From positions 1,674,001-1,738,000 of the forward strand of contig JAECYW010000017.1 of assembly GCA_023014335.1 (NCBI GenBank): a stretch of 64,000 nt of DNA, in the 5' to 3' direction. Origin of the DNA: Galerina marginata. Taxonomy: Eukaryota > Basidiomycota > Agaricomycetes > Agaricales > Galerinaceae. Shown one piece after another: positions 20,974-31,941 of this stretch; position 1 is the stretch's first letter, and each line of letters begins with the position of its first letter. The translations under genes and the position numbers were made by a program. Below the pieces are notes generated by a model that had not been told where the DNA came from, ran no database searches, and worked only from the letters and a program-made list of their open reading frames with translations.

Positions 20974-23658
20974 ATGCCTGACCTCCTCCGCCTCCAGACT
21001 CACCAAGTCGCCCGCTTTCTGAACTCACATAGAGTGTTCTTTTATACTTTGGTGTCGCTCCTGTCCGTCTCCGCTGTCATCGTCAACGCCTTGAAGAACT
21101 ACAGCAACTTTTACTCTGTCGCCATCTTCCTTTCAAAGAGCAGCCGCAGTGTCTTGGTGCGTTCCCTCTTTCAGCTCTCCATCCTCTAACCCATGTTGTA
21201 CCCTAGGTCTTGGCAAACTTTGGGTTTCTTTTGGCCATACTCACCGGCCACATTGTACAAAGGATTTTCTTCGGTTCACTCAGGCCCAACGAAGTCGAGG
21301 TAATCATTCCATCCCAGACGTCCACTTGGGTGTTTATTTTCTTTCTTCCAGCGACTGTATGACCGATTATGGTTTTTTATCACCGAATCTCTTCTGGCTT
21401 TCACGATCTTCCGAGACGACTTCGATACGCCATTTGCCCTCATGTTCGGTTTCCTCCTGTTCGTGAAGTCTTTTCATTGGTTGGCAAGTGACCGTATCGA
21501 ATGGGTATGTCGCTCTATATAGCGAAGTAGAATTTTCACTCACTTCTCTTCAGATGGACCAACGTCCTTACCCCGGCCCTCCTCTCCTCTTCCATTTCAG
21601 AATGACGGTTCTGTTCACGATCCTATGGTTCACAGACTGCCTCATGTTTTTATTCGCTGTCGACCACACGCTGACGGCCGGAGTTGGTGGGATGGTTTTG
21701 TTCGCAAGCGAGGTTCGTCCTTTCTCTTTTTCAAGGCAAAAACGTGATATCCGATGTGTTCGGATTAGTACGGCATATTAATGGCCAGTGTCATGAATAC
21801 AATCCTCAAATACCTGCTTTCCACGTATGACTTACGCCGAGCAGGCCGCAGAGGAGGAGAAAATGCTCCGCCATGGGAAAACAAGAGCATGTGGATCTTC
21901 TACATTGAACTCGGCACAGGTACCTTCACTGACTTCAGGCGGTCGTTTCTTTTGAATAACATTTCTCTTACAGATTTTCTAAAGCTGACGACCTATCTTG
22001 TCTTCTTTGTTATCATCATCACCTTCTATGGCTTGCCTCTCAACATCGTTCGCGATGTTTATATCACTGCTAGGTCGTTCATCACCAGGCTTCGAGCACT
22101 TCATAGGTATCAGACAGCGACACGCAACATGGACCAAAGATACCCAAACGCCACTGAAGAAGAACTAACTGCGATGAGCGATCGGACTTGTATTATCTGT
22201 CGCGAAGAGATGACGACTGGAGCTCAGGATCCACCCGCTCATCCAGATGGTCCCAACACCACTCCAAAGAAACTTCCCTGCAGCCACATTTTCCATTTCT
22301 ATTGTCTTCGATCCTGGCTTGAAAGGCAGCAGAGTTGCCCCACTTGGTAAATATTTGTTCGAAAAACTAACCATTTGGAATGAATCTAACACTTACACAG
22401 TCGTCGAAATGTTTTGGAAAACCCCATTGGCGCTCAACCCCCTACGGCAGGTTTACAGGGTCAACCTCCTGCCCCAGTGCCTGGTCAGCTTCCTGCAAAC
22501 CAGAATCCACTAATGAACGCCCAGAATGGCCCGGCCGGAAACAATCCCCTAGGGTTCCTCGGTCGTTACCTTGGACTTCCAGCTAGACCTCCCAATGCAC
22601 CGCCCACCCGGCAAGTTTTACAGCCCGATAACCACCAAGGACAACCTGGCGGTCAAGGGCCTGGTATATTCATCAACTACCAGGTACAGTATCAATTCCC
22701 AAGAGCCAATAATGATGGCAATCAACCTGCTCCTCAGCCACAGCGAATTCCACAATACCCTGGCTTTCCCGGTCCAGGAGGTGTCTGGCAACCTTGGCCA
22801 GCCGAGGCTCCTGTAGAGCCAAACCCCACGGAAGCGGAGACAGCCAACACTACTCAAGCCGGTGTCCCTCTGGAGACAGTTCAGGAAACATCGTCGTCAA
22901 GTACAGAGTCCACCTCGTCTGAACCTGATGATTTGGTCAACCCGCCCCAAGATGAAGTCAGTGTGCAGTCCCCAAGGGAGGCAGCTGCTAAGGCAGCCTT
23001 AAGCCGCCTAGGTGGTAAATCGAGCTTCACAACTAAGCCTACGAATACGCCTTCTGTCCCTGATATCGGTCAAATGCCAAGGACTTCCTCATTAAAGGGC
23101 GACGAAAGTAATCTGCCGAAAAACCCCACAAATAATGTACAACCACCAAAGCTCATTCCCTTGTTGGACTTCCGTTCGCATGTATCTGTACCGCGACCAA
23201 CAGCACCACCTCAACAAACGAGCAATCCCTTTATCCCACCGTTTTCACAGCAGATACGTCCTGCCAGACCGGCAATGTACCCGTCCAGCTCTTCCAGCCT
23301 ATCCTCTTCACTACTTCCGCCTACTTTGACAGACCAACAATTGCAGACTCTGGACAGACTTACGAGGGAAAGTATCGACGAGCGTTTACGAATCTTGGAA
23401 GGCGTTTCAGGTGCTGCATATCGTTGCATAGACGATCTTATGAGACTGAGGAGCGCCCTTCCACCGCTCAACATTTCACCAACCCCGGCTAGCCCGATAA
23501 CCCAACAACCGTCATCAAACCCTGGCCCAAGTGTGGAAGGAGAGAATGGAGCAACGTCTACCGGACGTGGCAAAGAAAAGATGCGGGAAGTCGAAGTCGA
23601 GGAAGAGTCTGAGACGGACATTTCCGATAATAACCAGTCTTCCAACCATACTATTTAG
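20974..23658 (+). CDS. HRD1: ERAD E3 ubiquitin-protein ligase Hrd1 (synoviolin)
   Basis: ER-membrane RING ligase that ubiquitinates misfolded proteins for retrotranslocation. It starts MPDLLRLQTHQVARFLNSHR with several predicted membrane helices in a row: FFYTLVSLLSVSAVIV, LANFGFLLAILTGHIVQ, RLYDRLWFFITESLLAFTIF, MFGFLLFVKSFHWLASDRIE, FRMTVLFTILWFTDCLMFL and LKLTTYLVFFVIIITFYGLP. The RING-H2 is complete: CIICREEM, then LPCSHIFHFYCLRSWLERQ and CPTCRRN, with a 20-residue insertion before LPCSH. The C-terminal ~400 residues are Pro/Gln/Ser-rich and disordered (QGQPPAPVPGQLPANQ; GPGGVWQPWPAE) and end in an acidic stretch. One intron splits the RING between CPT and CRR. Stop is 60 bp from the convergent AIM41 stop. 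Confidence 0.94.
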
Positions 23659-23718
23659 AACCTATGAAATGTCTTTTGTTTTCGACAAATGAACGATATC
23701 ATCGTAAACATTGCCATC

Positions 23719-24533
23719 CTAAGATTGCGAAATCCTATTCATAAGCTCTTGGGCTCGTTGCTTTACAAGATTGGGGTCGACAGTGGACTTGTCGACCTTG
23801 GTATAGAAGTCTTTAAAGATGAGGCTAAAGGATTTCCGTAGATCACTTCCAGCCGGTAAATTTCCCAATACCGCCCTGAGGTGTGTGTCGATATCCTCAA
23901 CGGACAGCAGCGGTGGAAGGAATTTAGATAATAGTGCTGCTTCCTCTTGCTCTTTTTCCTTGAGATCAAGTCGGCTTGCTTCGTGGAACTTGAAGGCGGC
24001 TTCATTCTAGTATATGTTGAGCAATGCAAAATTCAAGGGAAGTGAGGCTCAATTCCTTACGCGACGATGAATGGCCTTCCGAATAATGCTTGCCTTTGGA
24101 TCGCTGAAAGTCAGGCTAGCAGCCTCTGCTTTTAAAAACTACGCACAATAGCTGAAGAAGATATCCCCCCCTCTTTTGACGCCTTCTCCGCCGAGTTGAT
24201 TTCTGCCATTACAGACTGCAGACCAGGTGTATAAGTAACAGTGTTTCAAAATCAACCAATCACGCACACGTAAAGTCATAGACGTGCTGGTGTCCCTGTT
24301 CTGAAGAAATGGGCCTTAGATTCGAGTTGAAAGAAGGCTTTCCGTCTGCCATAGACAACACACCTTCATCGCATTCTTTATTTCATATTGAAGCCTGGAG
24401 CGTATATCTGGGTTGGGTCATGAGGGAAAAGCGCGCCCGAAAAGAAAAAACGGACTATACCTGACGTAGCGACAGTAGTGTAGTGGCGATATGAAGCGAA
24501 ACGCGGGTAACGCAATGCACGTAGGAAGGCCAT
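23719..24533 (-). CDS. AIM41: AIM41-like mitochondrial GatB/YqeY-domain protein
   Basis: Small YqeY-family protein; the yeast homologue Aim41 is mitochondrial, function unclear. The first exon reads MAFLRALRYPRFASYRHYTT, a basic aromatic leader typical of mitochondrial import. The next exon is IRSRLQYEIKNAMK, the start of the YqeY domain. The main exon gives EAAFKFHEASRLDLKEKEQE, ALLSKFLPPLLSVEDIDTHL, AVLGNLPAGSDLRKSFSLIF and KQRAQELMNRISQS. The FLPPLLS motif and the helix before it are diagnostic. Splice sites between 24000 and 24420 are estimated. Its start codon is 107 bp from the divergent QNG1 start. Confidence 0.85.
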
Positions 24534-24640
24534 TGGATCGAAGAATGGCAGACGCTAGTGACTGTAAGTTTGCCCCGATATTTCGGCGTTTGCCGTATCT
24601 GATAAAATTAAGTCGTTCCGACTGCCCAACTATCATCCAG

Positions 24641-26038
24641 ATGCCTTCATTACCCCCCTCAGGAGGGTATCTGCAAGCTATCCGTGATTCATCCAGAATT
24701 TTGTGCACCGCTTCGGGTGTCGCGGTACGTTCTCTATTTACTAGCTGCCAAACGGACCACCTAATGGGTCAGATTCATCCAGATTAAAGCTGAACACATC
24801 AAGCGATTACTGCTTTCCCCCGCCTTCCTTGATTCCTTTCGGCGTGTATCACAGGTTCATGGTCTAGCTCTACCCCTCAACTTCTCCTCGAATGTGGACG
24901 AACTGAATTTCCTCTCTGTCCTTTCACTGTTGAATTTCGCCTCTGGCTTTAGGGTTCCTCTGCACGCTCAAACCAGTCGAGGCGCATGGGACTCTATTCG
25001 TGCCTTGTTGTTCTCGATGTATATAACATCCACCACCGGAGAGGGCGATCTTCTTTCTGCAAAAGGTCTACGCACGATCGACATCTCGAAAATAGCCGAG
25101 TTCATGGGTGTAAGCCTACACGTCGAGCGTCCACACGACACAATCCCTGGTGTAGTAGTCGGAGAGCTGGGTGGACCACTTTATCAATTAGTCGAGCTTA
25201 TCGCATCTGTCCTCAATGAGACTGGCCAAATATTAGAGGACACTGGTTATCCCAACCTCGGAAGCTTCGTGGCCGAGACACTGGAACGGACACGCAAACT
25301 TCAGGCTAACGATGACGCTGCAGTGGACTTTGTTTTGGAAACGGTATGTTGGGAATTTACGCTACCTTGCGGGGACAAACTGACACCATTTAAATAGCTT
25401 GTTCGGGCTTTCCCCGGGTTCCGGGATATGTCAGAAGTCAATGGGCAACGTAAGTCTTTCAGTGTGGCAGGCATATGGAATTCTGAAAATACCCTGCAGC
25501 TATCTACTGTTTCAAAAAAGCACTATTTTTAATCCATGCAATTAATATCCGTTTTGGTTCCATCTCACCACCCCCATTTCCGATACCGTCCACAACCAAT
25601 ATTCCGGTGTTTGCAGACAACGTTCTGCCCTCTTTGCTTGTTCATCTTGGAGTTATCGACTTATCATCTACTCTTTCGCTTTCGGGTTTATTTCCGCCCT
25701 ATGGATCCGAAGTGAGCCTGGAGCATCTGTTAGGTTCTGCACCTGCTTCGACCAAGGCAGTATCTGGCGTTTTAAAAATGGTTCCTGAAGAGGGTCCAGT
25801 TGTCACACCAAGCCAGTCCTATATTTTGCGAGCCGCGGCCATCAATGCATGTGAACTAATAGTAAAAACGGCTCAATCTTTGGATACGACTGCACTTGGA
25901 GAAGGTGGTGAACACCTTGATTGGATTTCAAAAATTACCTTGCCAAGCTTGGATATGTGGATTTGGGCCGTGGCAAAGGACAGGCCAGATTACCGTGTGC
26001 TTAAGAGATTTGTTGACCGAGATACAGTTTACTTCTAG
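24641..26038 (+). CDS. QNG1: queuosine-5'-phosphate N-glycosylase / queuosine salvage protein (DUF2419)
   Basis: Releases queuine from queuosine nucleotides so that it can be reused for tRNA wobble modification; eukaryotes cannot make queuine. The reading begins MPSLPPSGGYLQAIRDSSRIL and continues IKAEHIKRLLLSPAFLDSFR and LNFLSVLSLLNFASGFRVPL, the conserved DUF2419 core. Then RGAWDSIRALLFSMYITS, IAEFMGVSLHVE, VRAFPGFRDMSEVNGQ and IYCFKKALFLIHAI. The C-terminal part has FADNVLPSLLVHLGVIDL, ILRAAAINACELIV and ITLPSLDMWIWAVAKDRP, ending RFVDRDTVYF. An upstream in-frame ATG at 24545 exists, but splicing from it creates a stop, so the later ATG is preferred. Complete. Confidence 0.9.
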
Positions 26039-26150
26039 AACTGTTTTGTACATGTACGCAAAACTGGAGGTAATATACATTTCAAAATACAAACTTGCTT
26101 TGGTTTCGGATCTAGCAGCCCATCTACAATATTTTCATATCTAAGTTTCA

Positions 26151-29014
26151 TCATGACTCGCTATCACTGGCATTACTGTCACTTTCATCATGACCCCATA
26201 CAGCGAAAGCTCTACGCTCAGGTATTTCCGATGAGCGAGAACGAGAGTGGCCTCTTCCACGGCCATATATAAGGGAACTTGGGGTGGGTGTCTTGACTGC
26301 CTCGAGATCCAAGTCTCGATCCTTAGGGATTCGGCTCCTTCCACTCAGGTGGTGTCGAGGTACATAGATATCGTCCCGGGCGCCTTGCTGCGCTGCGTGA
26401 GCGACAAGGGAGTCAGGCGAAGATGCACCAGACTCTGTGGCAGGAGGTTGAGAAGAAGTTAAGTTGTAACCCATATGACGGGGTGACACGTTTGGTGGAT
26501 GAGGAGCTGGGCTCACAAATCGGCTGGGCGAGTCAACACCAGAAGCAGAAGGAGGTGGGCGAGAACGAGAACGAGACTGGGATTTATGCTTGCGCTGGGC
26601 TGAGGGTCGAAGCGAGAGTTTCTCCCGGTCGGCACCCTTTCCTCTATCTTCGGACTTGGCGTTTGAACCTGCCTCTGGGGACGAATCGTCTATATCGAAT
26701 TTATCTTCTTCGTCGTCGTCAGAGACCTCGTCTTCTTCTTCGTCTTCCAGTAATTCTTCAGCGGCACGTGGAGTAACTTTCGGTTCGGAAGTAACACTAC
26801 TGTGCTTGCTTTTCTTCTTATGCTTCGCTGGCTCCTCTTCAACAACCACAAAGGATTTCTGACGTTCGCGTTCATTCCATTTTAAGGTGCGTGATATTGC
26901 ATGGAACCAATCCGTTGATTGCTTATCGGCGCACACAGTCGGGAAAGGGTACTTGGAGGCCGTGACTTTAATGTGGTCTCCCTCTGAGGTGCGACATCAA
27001 TATTGAGAGAGATGAATAGAACAAGGCCGACTCACGTTTGAGTTCGACGCGTCCTCGTCCGTCGAACGAAGCCCACGCCGTGCTCCTTGAATTATATGGG
27101 ACGCATATCCTGAGCTCCATACTATCGGGGAGGAGCATTGGCCTAAAAGACAGTGTATGGGGACATATGGGTGAAATTAAGATCGCTGGTATTTCTGGGT
27201 GAACTAGAGATCCTCCTGCGGATAACTGCAGGCGTTTATTAATTGGACAAAGCCTTTCGTTGAATTTTTGAAACGCAGAACGTACTGAGTAAGCGGTAGA
27301 ACCTGTAGGTGTTGCGATTGTCAATCCATCCGCCTGTACAGTAGTCATATGGTGCTCGTCGCCTGAAGCTCGAAATTAGTAGCAGTAACTTGACAGGCAT
27401 GTCTACACTTGCCGAACAATTCCAAGAGGGAGACATAAGGGCTGGGCCCACGGTCGACCACAAGGTCGTTCAGTACTTCGAAAGTCTCAACCGGTCTTGT
27501 GGTGAAACACATAATTTCCTTATCCTTGGTGCCGTATTTTCCTTCAGTATTGGCGAAGGCGCCACTCCAGCCGCCCTCGAGGGCTTCCCAACCACCTTTT
27601 TCGATGTTTTTCATCATGATTTCACCAGTTTCAGCCTTTTTCACGGCCTTCCGTTTCTTCCCTGGTTCATTTGCAACTGCTCGGTATACGGTGCAGGTGA
27701 AGCGCATCCTCAGATTAACTCGTATGCCATTGTCGATTGCGGAATCCATCACCGCCCGGTGGTCAGCGAAATCAAAATTTGTAAGGAAGCCCAAGGACCC
27801 GAGGGCAAATGAAAGCACAGGAGGAACAATGCGCTGGAATAGCCAAGATGTAAACAAGACCGTACCATCTCCGCCGAGCTGACAAAATGTCAAAGATGTT
27901 GGCAGAAGGGGGTTGCACATAACTCACCGTGACAACGAAATCGAAGAGATGGGGACTCTGGCTACACATAATGCTCGTCCAGTAACGAAGCTGGCCCTCG
28001 TCACTATCTTCTTCCTTACTGGCTGAAGTAGATGATCGGGACGACACAGAATGGTTGCTTGACCCTCGACGTCCAGGAAGCGGGACAAAAAACTCTGGGT
28101 GATCACGCTTAATACCCTCTGCGTCGAACCGTTTCGAGTGCCGCAGCTGATTGTCCACATATCTAATACAGAGGTATGAGGAAAATACTCAGGCATTGCG
28201 GTGGTAGACCAAACATACACCACTAATCCGCGTTTGGACCCTCGTCTCTGCTTGAGCATCAGGTAGATAGCCAATTCCCGAGTCAGTTTGATGAGACGAT
28301 TGTCCCGGGCTTTGGTAATGATTAAAACGTTTTGAATATTGGACTGAATTCGAGCACGACCTTGACAAGCAGCTAATGAGTTTATGTGTAGTGGACGGCG
28401 TATGTACCAATACTCGTACCAAGCTGTTTACTCATCTCACGGACACCCACGGCAGTCTCTGCAAGACGCTTTGTTAGGTTGCCTGCAAATTCATCGTCCT
28501 CACTTTCATTGCCTGATCCAAATCCCGAGGTTTGTGGTGACAAGGTGCCACTTGAATGGGTTGGGCTGCCTACTTGCTGGAGAGATCTTGCAACCCCCAC
28601 ATCTCTACTCTCGATGACAGGTTGCTTGTTTTTAAGCCAATCAGTCAGCTGGGCGCCTTGATCTAGGTGGGAATGAACGAAGCAGGGCGACTTGACAGAC
28701 TTTTGGTTGTGCACCATCTGTTGTGGGGACTTCGGGGACGGGGGAATGATAGTAGGATCTTGAGTGATCACTGGCGGCAACGAGCTGCCATTCGTTTTCT
28801 TAACGTCCGGTGAAGTTGTAAGCTCGATATCGGGGTTCCAGTTTGACTGTTTTCGGTCGAGATGTAGAGAGCTTGGCCTGCTGTTTCTCCGCGAAAGAGA
28901 GGGGGCGATGACGGGCTTGCCGACAAGAAACCCAGCTGGTGTCGTAGGTGGGGTCGAGAATGTCTCGGCATCTGGTGAGAGTAAATGGTGGACATCTGCC
29001 AGCGATTGAGACAT
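26151..29014 (-). CDS. NAD(+) kinase with long disordered tails
   Basis: Phosphorylates NAD(H) to NADP(H). N-terminal ~200 residues are Ser/Pro-rich ([19 protein letters not shown]). The catalytic core starts near [20 protein letters not shown] and has [16 protein letters not shown] with the GGDG motif, [76 protein letters not shown] and [18 protein letters not shown]. After the kinase fold comes an unusual C-terminal tail of about 230 residues, first very acidic, then with Ser-Arg repeats ([17 protein letters not shown]) and ending [11 protein letters not shown]. This resembles other fungal Utr1-type kinases with variable termini. The start could be the ATG at 29053 instead. It converges on QNG1 with 112 bp between stops. 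Confidence 0.92.
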
Positions 29015-29332
29015 TGTTGGAGCTGGTTGAGGTCGTTTAGGTCTTTTCAACAAGGGGCCGCCTATGTACGTTCCTCTACGCGGGCCAGTTGTCTAGACGA
29101 CGTTGCCTTTCGGCCTGAAGATGGTTTCTGATAGTTTCCGGGTGATGAGGTGTTCAACAGTGGCGGTTCCTCGACAAAACGAAACCGCACCAATCATCGA
29201 AGTTGTTTCAGGAGTCAAATTTAAATAAGTCCCATGGTGATGCTTGGTGATTGGTGATATATTATTTCTTTCGGGAATCACTCCAGGTTGAATCACAAGT
29301 TTTGTCAAGCCCTTGATCGTTCAGTATCCACC

Positions 29333-29635
29333 ATGTCAAACAAACCAAAGAGCTCAACCAAACCTTTGCCGTTGTCTGATGTTCTGAGGGACCTTGCTAT
29401 TCTTCGATCCTCCGGACTTGACTTACCGGACGTCTTCAAATCGACAACAGAAACCAATCGCGATTCAAGTGATTCTTCAGTGCAACAATCGGTTTCCACT
29501 TCTTACGAATTCGTTCAAGCGGCTCGAGCTGCGATAAGACTTCGCGATTCTGGGAAACTGGACAGTCAAGGCAATGCAATCGAGCAAGTCCGACACAAAT
29601 ATGAAGAAGTTTGGAATGGTCTGCAGGCGAAATGA
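29333..29635 (+). CDS. small hypothetical protein (100 aa), single exon
   Basis: I do not recognise a named family. The protein is soluble, starts MSNKPKSSTKPLPLSDVLRD, has a Ser/Thr-rich middle, then SYEFVQAARAAIRLRDSGKL and a charged helix ending EEVWNGLQAK. The composition (two predicted amphipathic helices, no low-complexity bias at the C-terminus) and a good Kozak-like cc-ATG context argue that it is real. It lies head-to-head with NAD kinase, sharing a promoter of about 320 bp. No targeting signal seen. Confidence 0.65.
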   Translation: MSNKPKSSTKPLPLSDVLRDLAILRSSGLDLPDVFKSTTETNRDSSDSSVQQSVSTSYEFVQAARAAIRLRDSGKLDSQGNAIEQVRHKYEEVWNGLQAK

Positions 29636-29707
29636 TTGTGAGGTTTGAATGCGTGTCGTTGCCTTCATTGCCCAACGTGAACGATTTCATTTGCAGAATA
29701 CATATGC

Positions 29708-29771
29708 CTTGTCCCGACCGACGGATCTACATATACAAAGCAACATAGGTTTTGACTTTGTCCGGGACAAG
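29708..29771. repeat. 9-bp inverted repeat with 46-bp loop
   Basis: CTTGTCCCG (29708-29716) faces CGGGACAAG (29763-29771). It lies just downstream of the small hypothetical gene, at the edge of the gene-poor island. It could be a transcription-end hairpin or part of transposon debris. Confidence 0.45.
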
Positions 29772-29924
29772 TCTTGAAGTTGTCTGGCACATAAGTTCGA
29801 AATCGGGCTGAAGTTATGGTAGCTTCGTCTGCCACTGTAGAGCTCAACTTTTGTGGGTGACCTCTAGCTGTAGATTAGATAAGATCTCATCAGTGGCAGT
29901 GCAGCCTCTGAGTCTTGCCATTGC

Positions 29925-30113
29925 GTCCACTACTGGCCCCGGACTATTTTGACGGCGGTCAAAATGTCGCGGCACGCCGTTTGGATTCTGACTCGACATT
30001 TTGCCGTCATCTTATGGTGATACATTTGAGTGCAAAATGGATTGGCAAAACACGAACAACGTAACTTGCATTTTGACCCATGGCAAAATAATCTGACTTC
30101 AGTAGTGGTCGAC
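29925..30113. mobile_element. MITE-like element with imperfect terminal inverted repeats
   Basis: About 190 bp with facing arms. The left end has CCACTACTG (29927-29935), followed by actattttga and GGTCAAAATG (29957-29966). The right end has the mirror: CATTTTGACC (30069-30078), gcaaaataat and CAGTAGTGG (30100-30108). Spacing between the paired blocks is nearly equal in both arms (21 and 21 nt), so the arms extend about 40 bp with mismatches. There is no coding capacity. A target-site duplication is not obvious. Confidence 0.6.
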
Positions 30114-30439
30114 ATTACTTATGTGCGAGTCTGCACGAAACTGCATGCTCACCGCCTCTCCACAGCTTCGCCATCTGTCCGTCGCTCTTTCGAGGTTTGG
30201 ATACCGAATTATAGCATTGGTCAAGTCGGGAGCAAGAATTAGAAACCTAAGAGAATTTTTTTTTGGCTTACTAATTAAAGAAGCACCGCGGTCTTCAGAT
30301 AACACGTCTGTCCCCTTCCCAATTGCGCCTACGTGTTTCTTCCAGCCACTCGACATATATAGGACTGCGGCTGGAACTCTGGCTTGGTTTTCAAACTGTA
30401 CTGTCACCATAAATGCTGCACGCAGGCTGTATTTTGCTG

Positions 30440-30650
30440 AAAGGCATTAGTCCGCTCTTATGCCATGGCTACCTCCCCTCATTTGATTCCTCCAGCACTG
30501 GAAGGAAATTTTCAACTCTGGGTCATTGTCTGACTGCTGCAGAGAAGCTTGGTGGGCAGGTGTTTACTCTCATTTTAGGGAGATGGAGCATGTTCTAGCC
30601 AAAGTAGAGAAGGTCAGTTATATCCCCTTGACTGTTGTATCTTCCGGGTT
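30440..30650 (+). pseudogene. decayed fragment resembling electron-transfer flavoprotein alpha subunit
   Basis: One frame reads FSTLGHCLTAAEKLGGQVFT then LILG, close to the N-terminal TL(S/N)AxTAAxKLGGxVxxLVAG motif of ETF-alpha. A different frame then reads MEHVLAKVEKV, which suits the following VAKIxGVxKV helix. The two parts need a frameshift and stop codons lie between them. No other conserved ETF parts follow. The fragment lies between a MITE-like element and a Helitron-like terminus, which suggests a captured or decayed copy. The match is short, so this remains tentative. Confidence 0.4.
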
Positions 30651-31715
30651 TTTTGTTGACTATATTTTAGTGCTTCAAGGATTAAAGGAATTAACCTCGA
30701 TCCTACACTCGAGTTCCGAGCAGTAAGCACCGTCTGTGGCACCTCCTTCGCATCCGCCACTGGATAGATATTGTATGAAAGAAAATGTCCACCATGCAAA
30801 GTGGATACCCTGACATCTGGCGGCAGTATGTGGCATTGCTGATTCACTTCTTTCATGACAGATTATGCTGAAGGTGCATGTCTGTTTATCTACGGTGAAT
30901 TTTAAACTGCTCGACCATGGCACTTGAAGGGGAACACACTGACTTCCTTTTTCGATGCCAGCGCTGACAATGGCCATCGTTACTTGATGCAGTCTTGCAG
31001 AGCCACGCATGCATACCTAACACAGGCTAACAGGAATTGGGCGGCCAGGAGTTTTTGAGGTCTTGCACGTCGTAGCATGTATGGGATTTCATGAAAATAG
31101 GCGCCCGGTGACCCCGGTCTCACTTATATCCAGCGGCCTATTTTACAAACTCGAACAGTCATTGAGATGTAAAATTCTGTACGCTTAGTCGACGGTGTTC
31201 TACACAAATGCGCTGAGCCACTTCGAGTTTCCAGTGTCAAGGCTCGGATTCTAAAATATAAGGAAAACGCACTAAATAAATCTTGAATCCCGAAAGCGCC
31301 GTCCATTAGTGGAAGCCTCAGTATTAATCGTGCGCGGTAAAATGTTTTCTGAATAAAATCTGCGCTGGTGTTTTTAGCATACAGACAACATTGGGACGAC
31401 AATAGTCGCGGTATATTTTTAATTTTCAGCACCCCGACAACAGAGGCACGTACTTGACAAATAATTGATACCCGCTGAAATAAACCATAGATGTAGTACT
31501 GGTTTAGTAGGTGGTGAACCGACGCTCACTTGGCCAACGACCTCACTGGAATTATGGACGCTAATAGCTATGAACATGAAATGCCTATATTTATGATTGA
31601 GCTGGCCGACCCACTGTAGTAGAATAATTTTTCGAGACTGTATGTGTTAGTACAGTCATATTGTTGGCACTATCTAATATCATTGGACGGCACTATTCCA
31701 ATAAAGCAACGTCCA
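30651..31715. other. gene-poor stretch, no intact gene recognised
   Basis: Only short reading frames with frequent stops are present on both strands. A minus-strand reading in this stretch (DVRVSTLHGGHFLSYNIYPV) looks protein-like over about 45 residues but has no clear start, splice partners or family. Probably decayed or transposon-derived sequence. Confidence 0.5.
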
Positions 31716-31742
31716 CCGTGCGGAGCACGGGTACCCTACTAG
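31716..31742 (+). mobile_element. Helitron-like 3' terminus (hairpin plus CTAG)
   Basis: A perfect 6-bp hairpin CCGTGC-GGA-GCACGG (31716-31730) is followed after 8 nt by CTAG (31739-31742) and then T. Helitrons end with a short GC-rich hairpin about 10 nt before CTRR and insert between A and T, so the geometry fits. The matching 5' end (TC after A) was not identified, and no Rep/helicase gene is present, so this would be a non-autonomous or truncated copy. Confidence 0.45.
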
Positions 31743-31941
31743 TCATCGTTAAATAGTGACTTGTATGTTATGTTTCTGACTCGCGAACTTAAGGATAGTA
31801 CATAGCAGCCTCATGGCATAAGATGAAAATAAACACGTGACGAACTTTGTTCAACCCGACGTCGACTGTCGACGTCGTGTGCGGTTCTTCTTGCTAGTCA
31901 GAGTCCACGGCCCAAGAAGCATACCTGAGCCGGCGTTGGCG

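Noticed and set aside
24545..24640. Upstream ATG and GTAAGT donor as first exon of QNG1
   Set aside because: Splicing to the CTCAG acceptor creates a TGA, and the reading from the later ATG (MPSLPPSGGYLQAI) gives a normal N-terminus.
26590..26862. Ser-rich plus-strand frame
   Set aside because: Reverse reading of the acidic Glu/Asp stretch of NAD kinase.
30099..31010. Multi-exon minus-strand gene (DVRVSTLHGGHFLSYN and VTVQFENQARVPAAVL segments)
   Set aside because: Segments look protein-like but no consistent start, splice chain, stop or family could be assembled; it lies among transposon debris.
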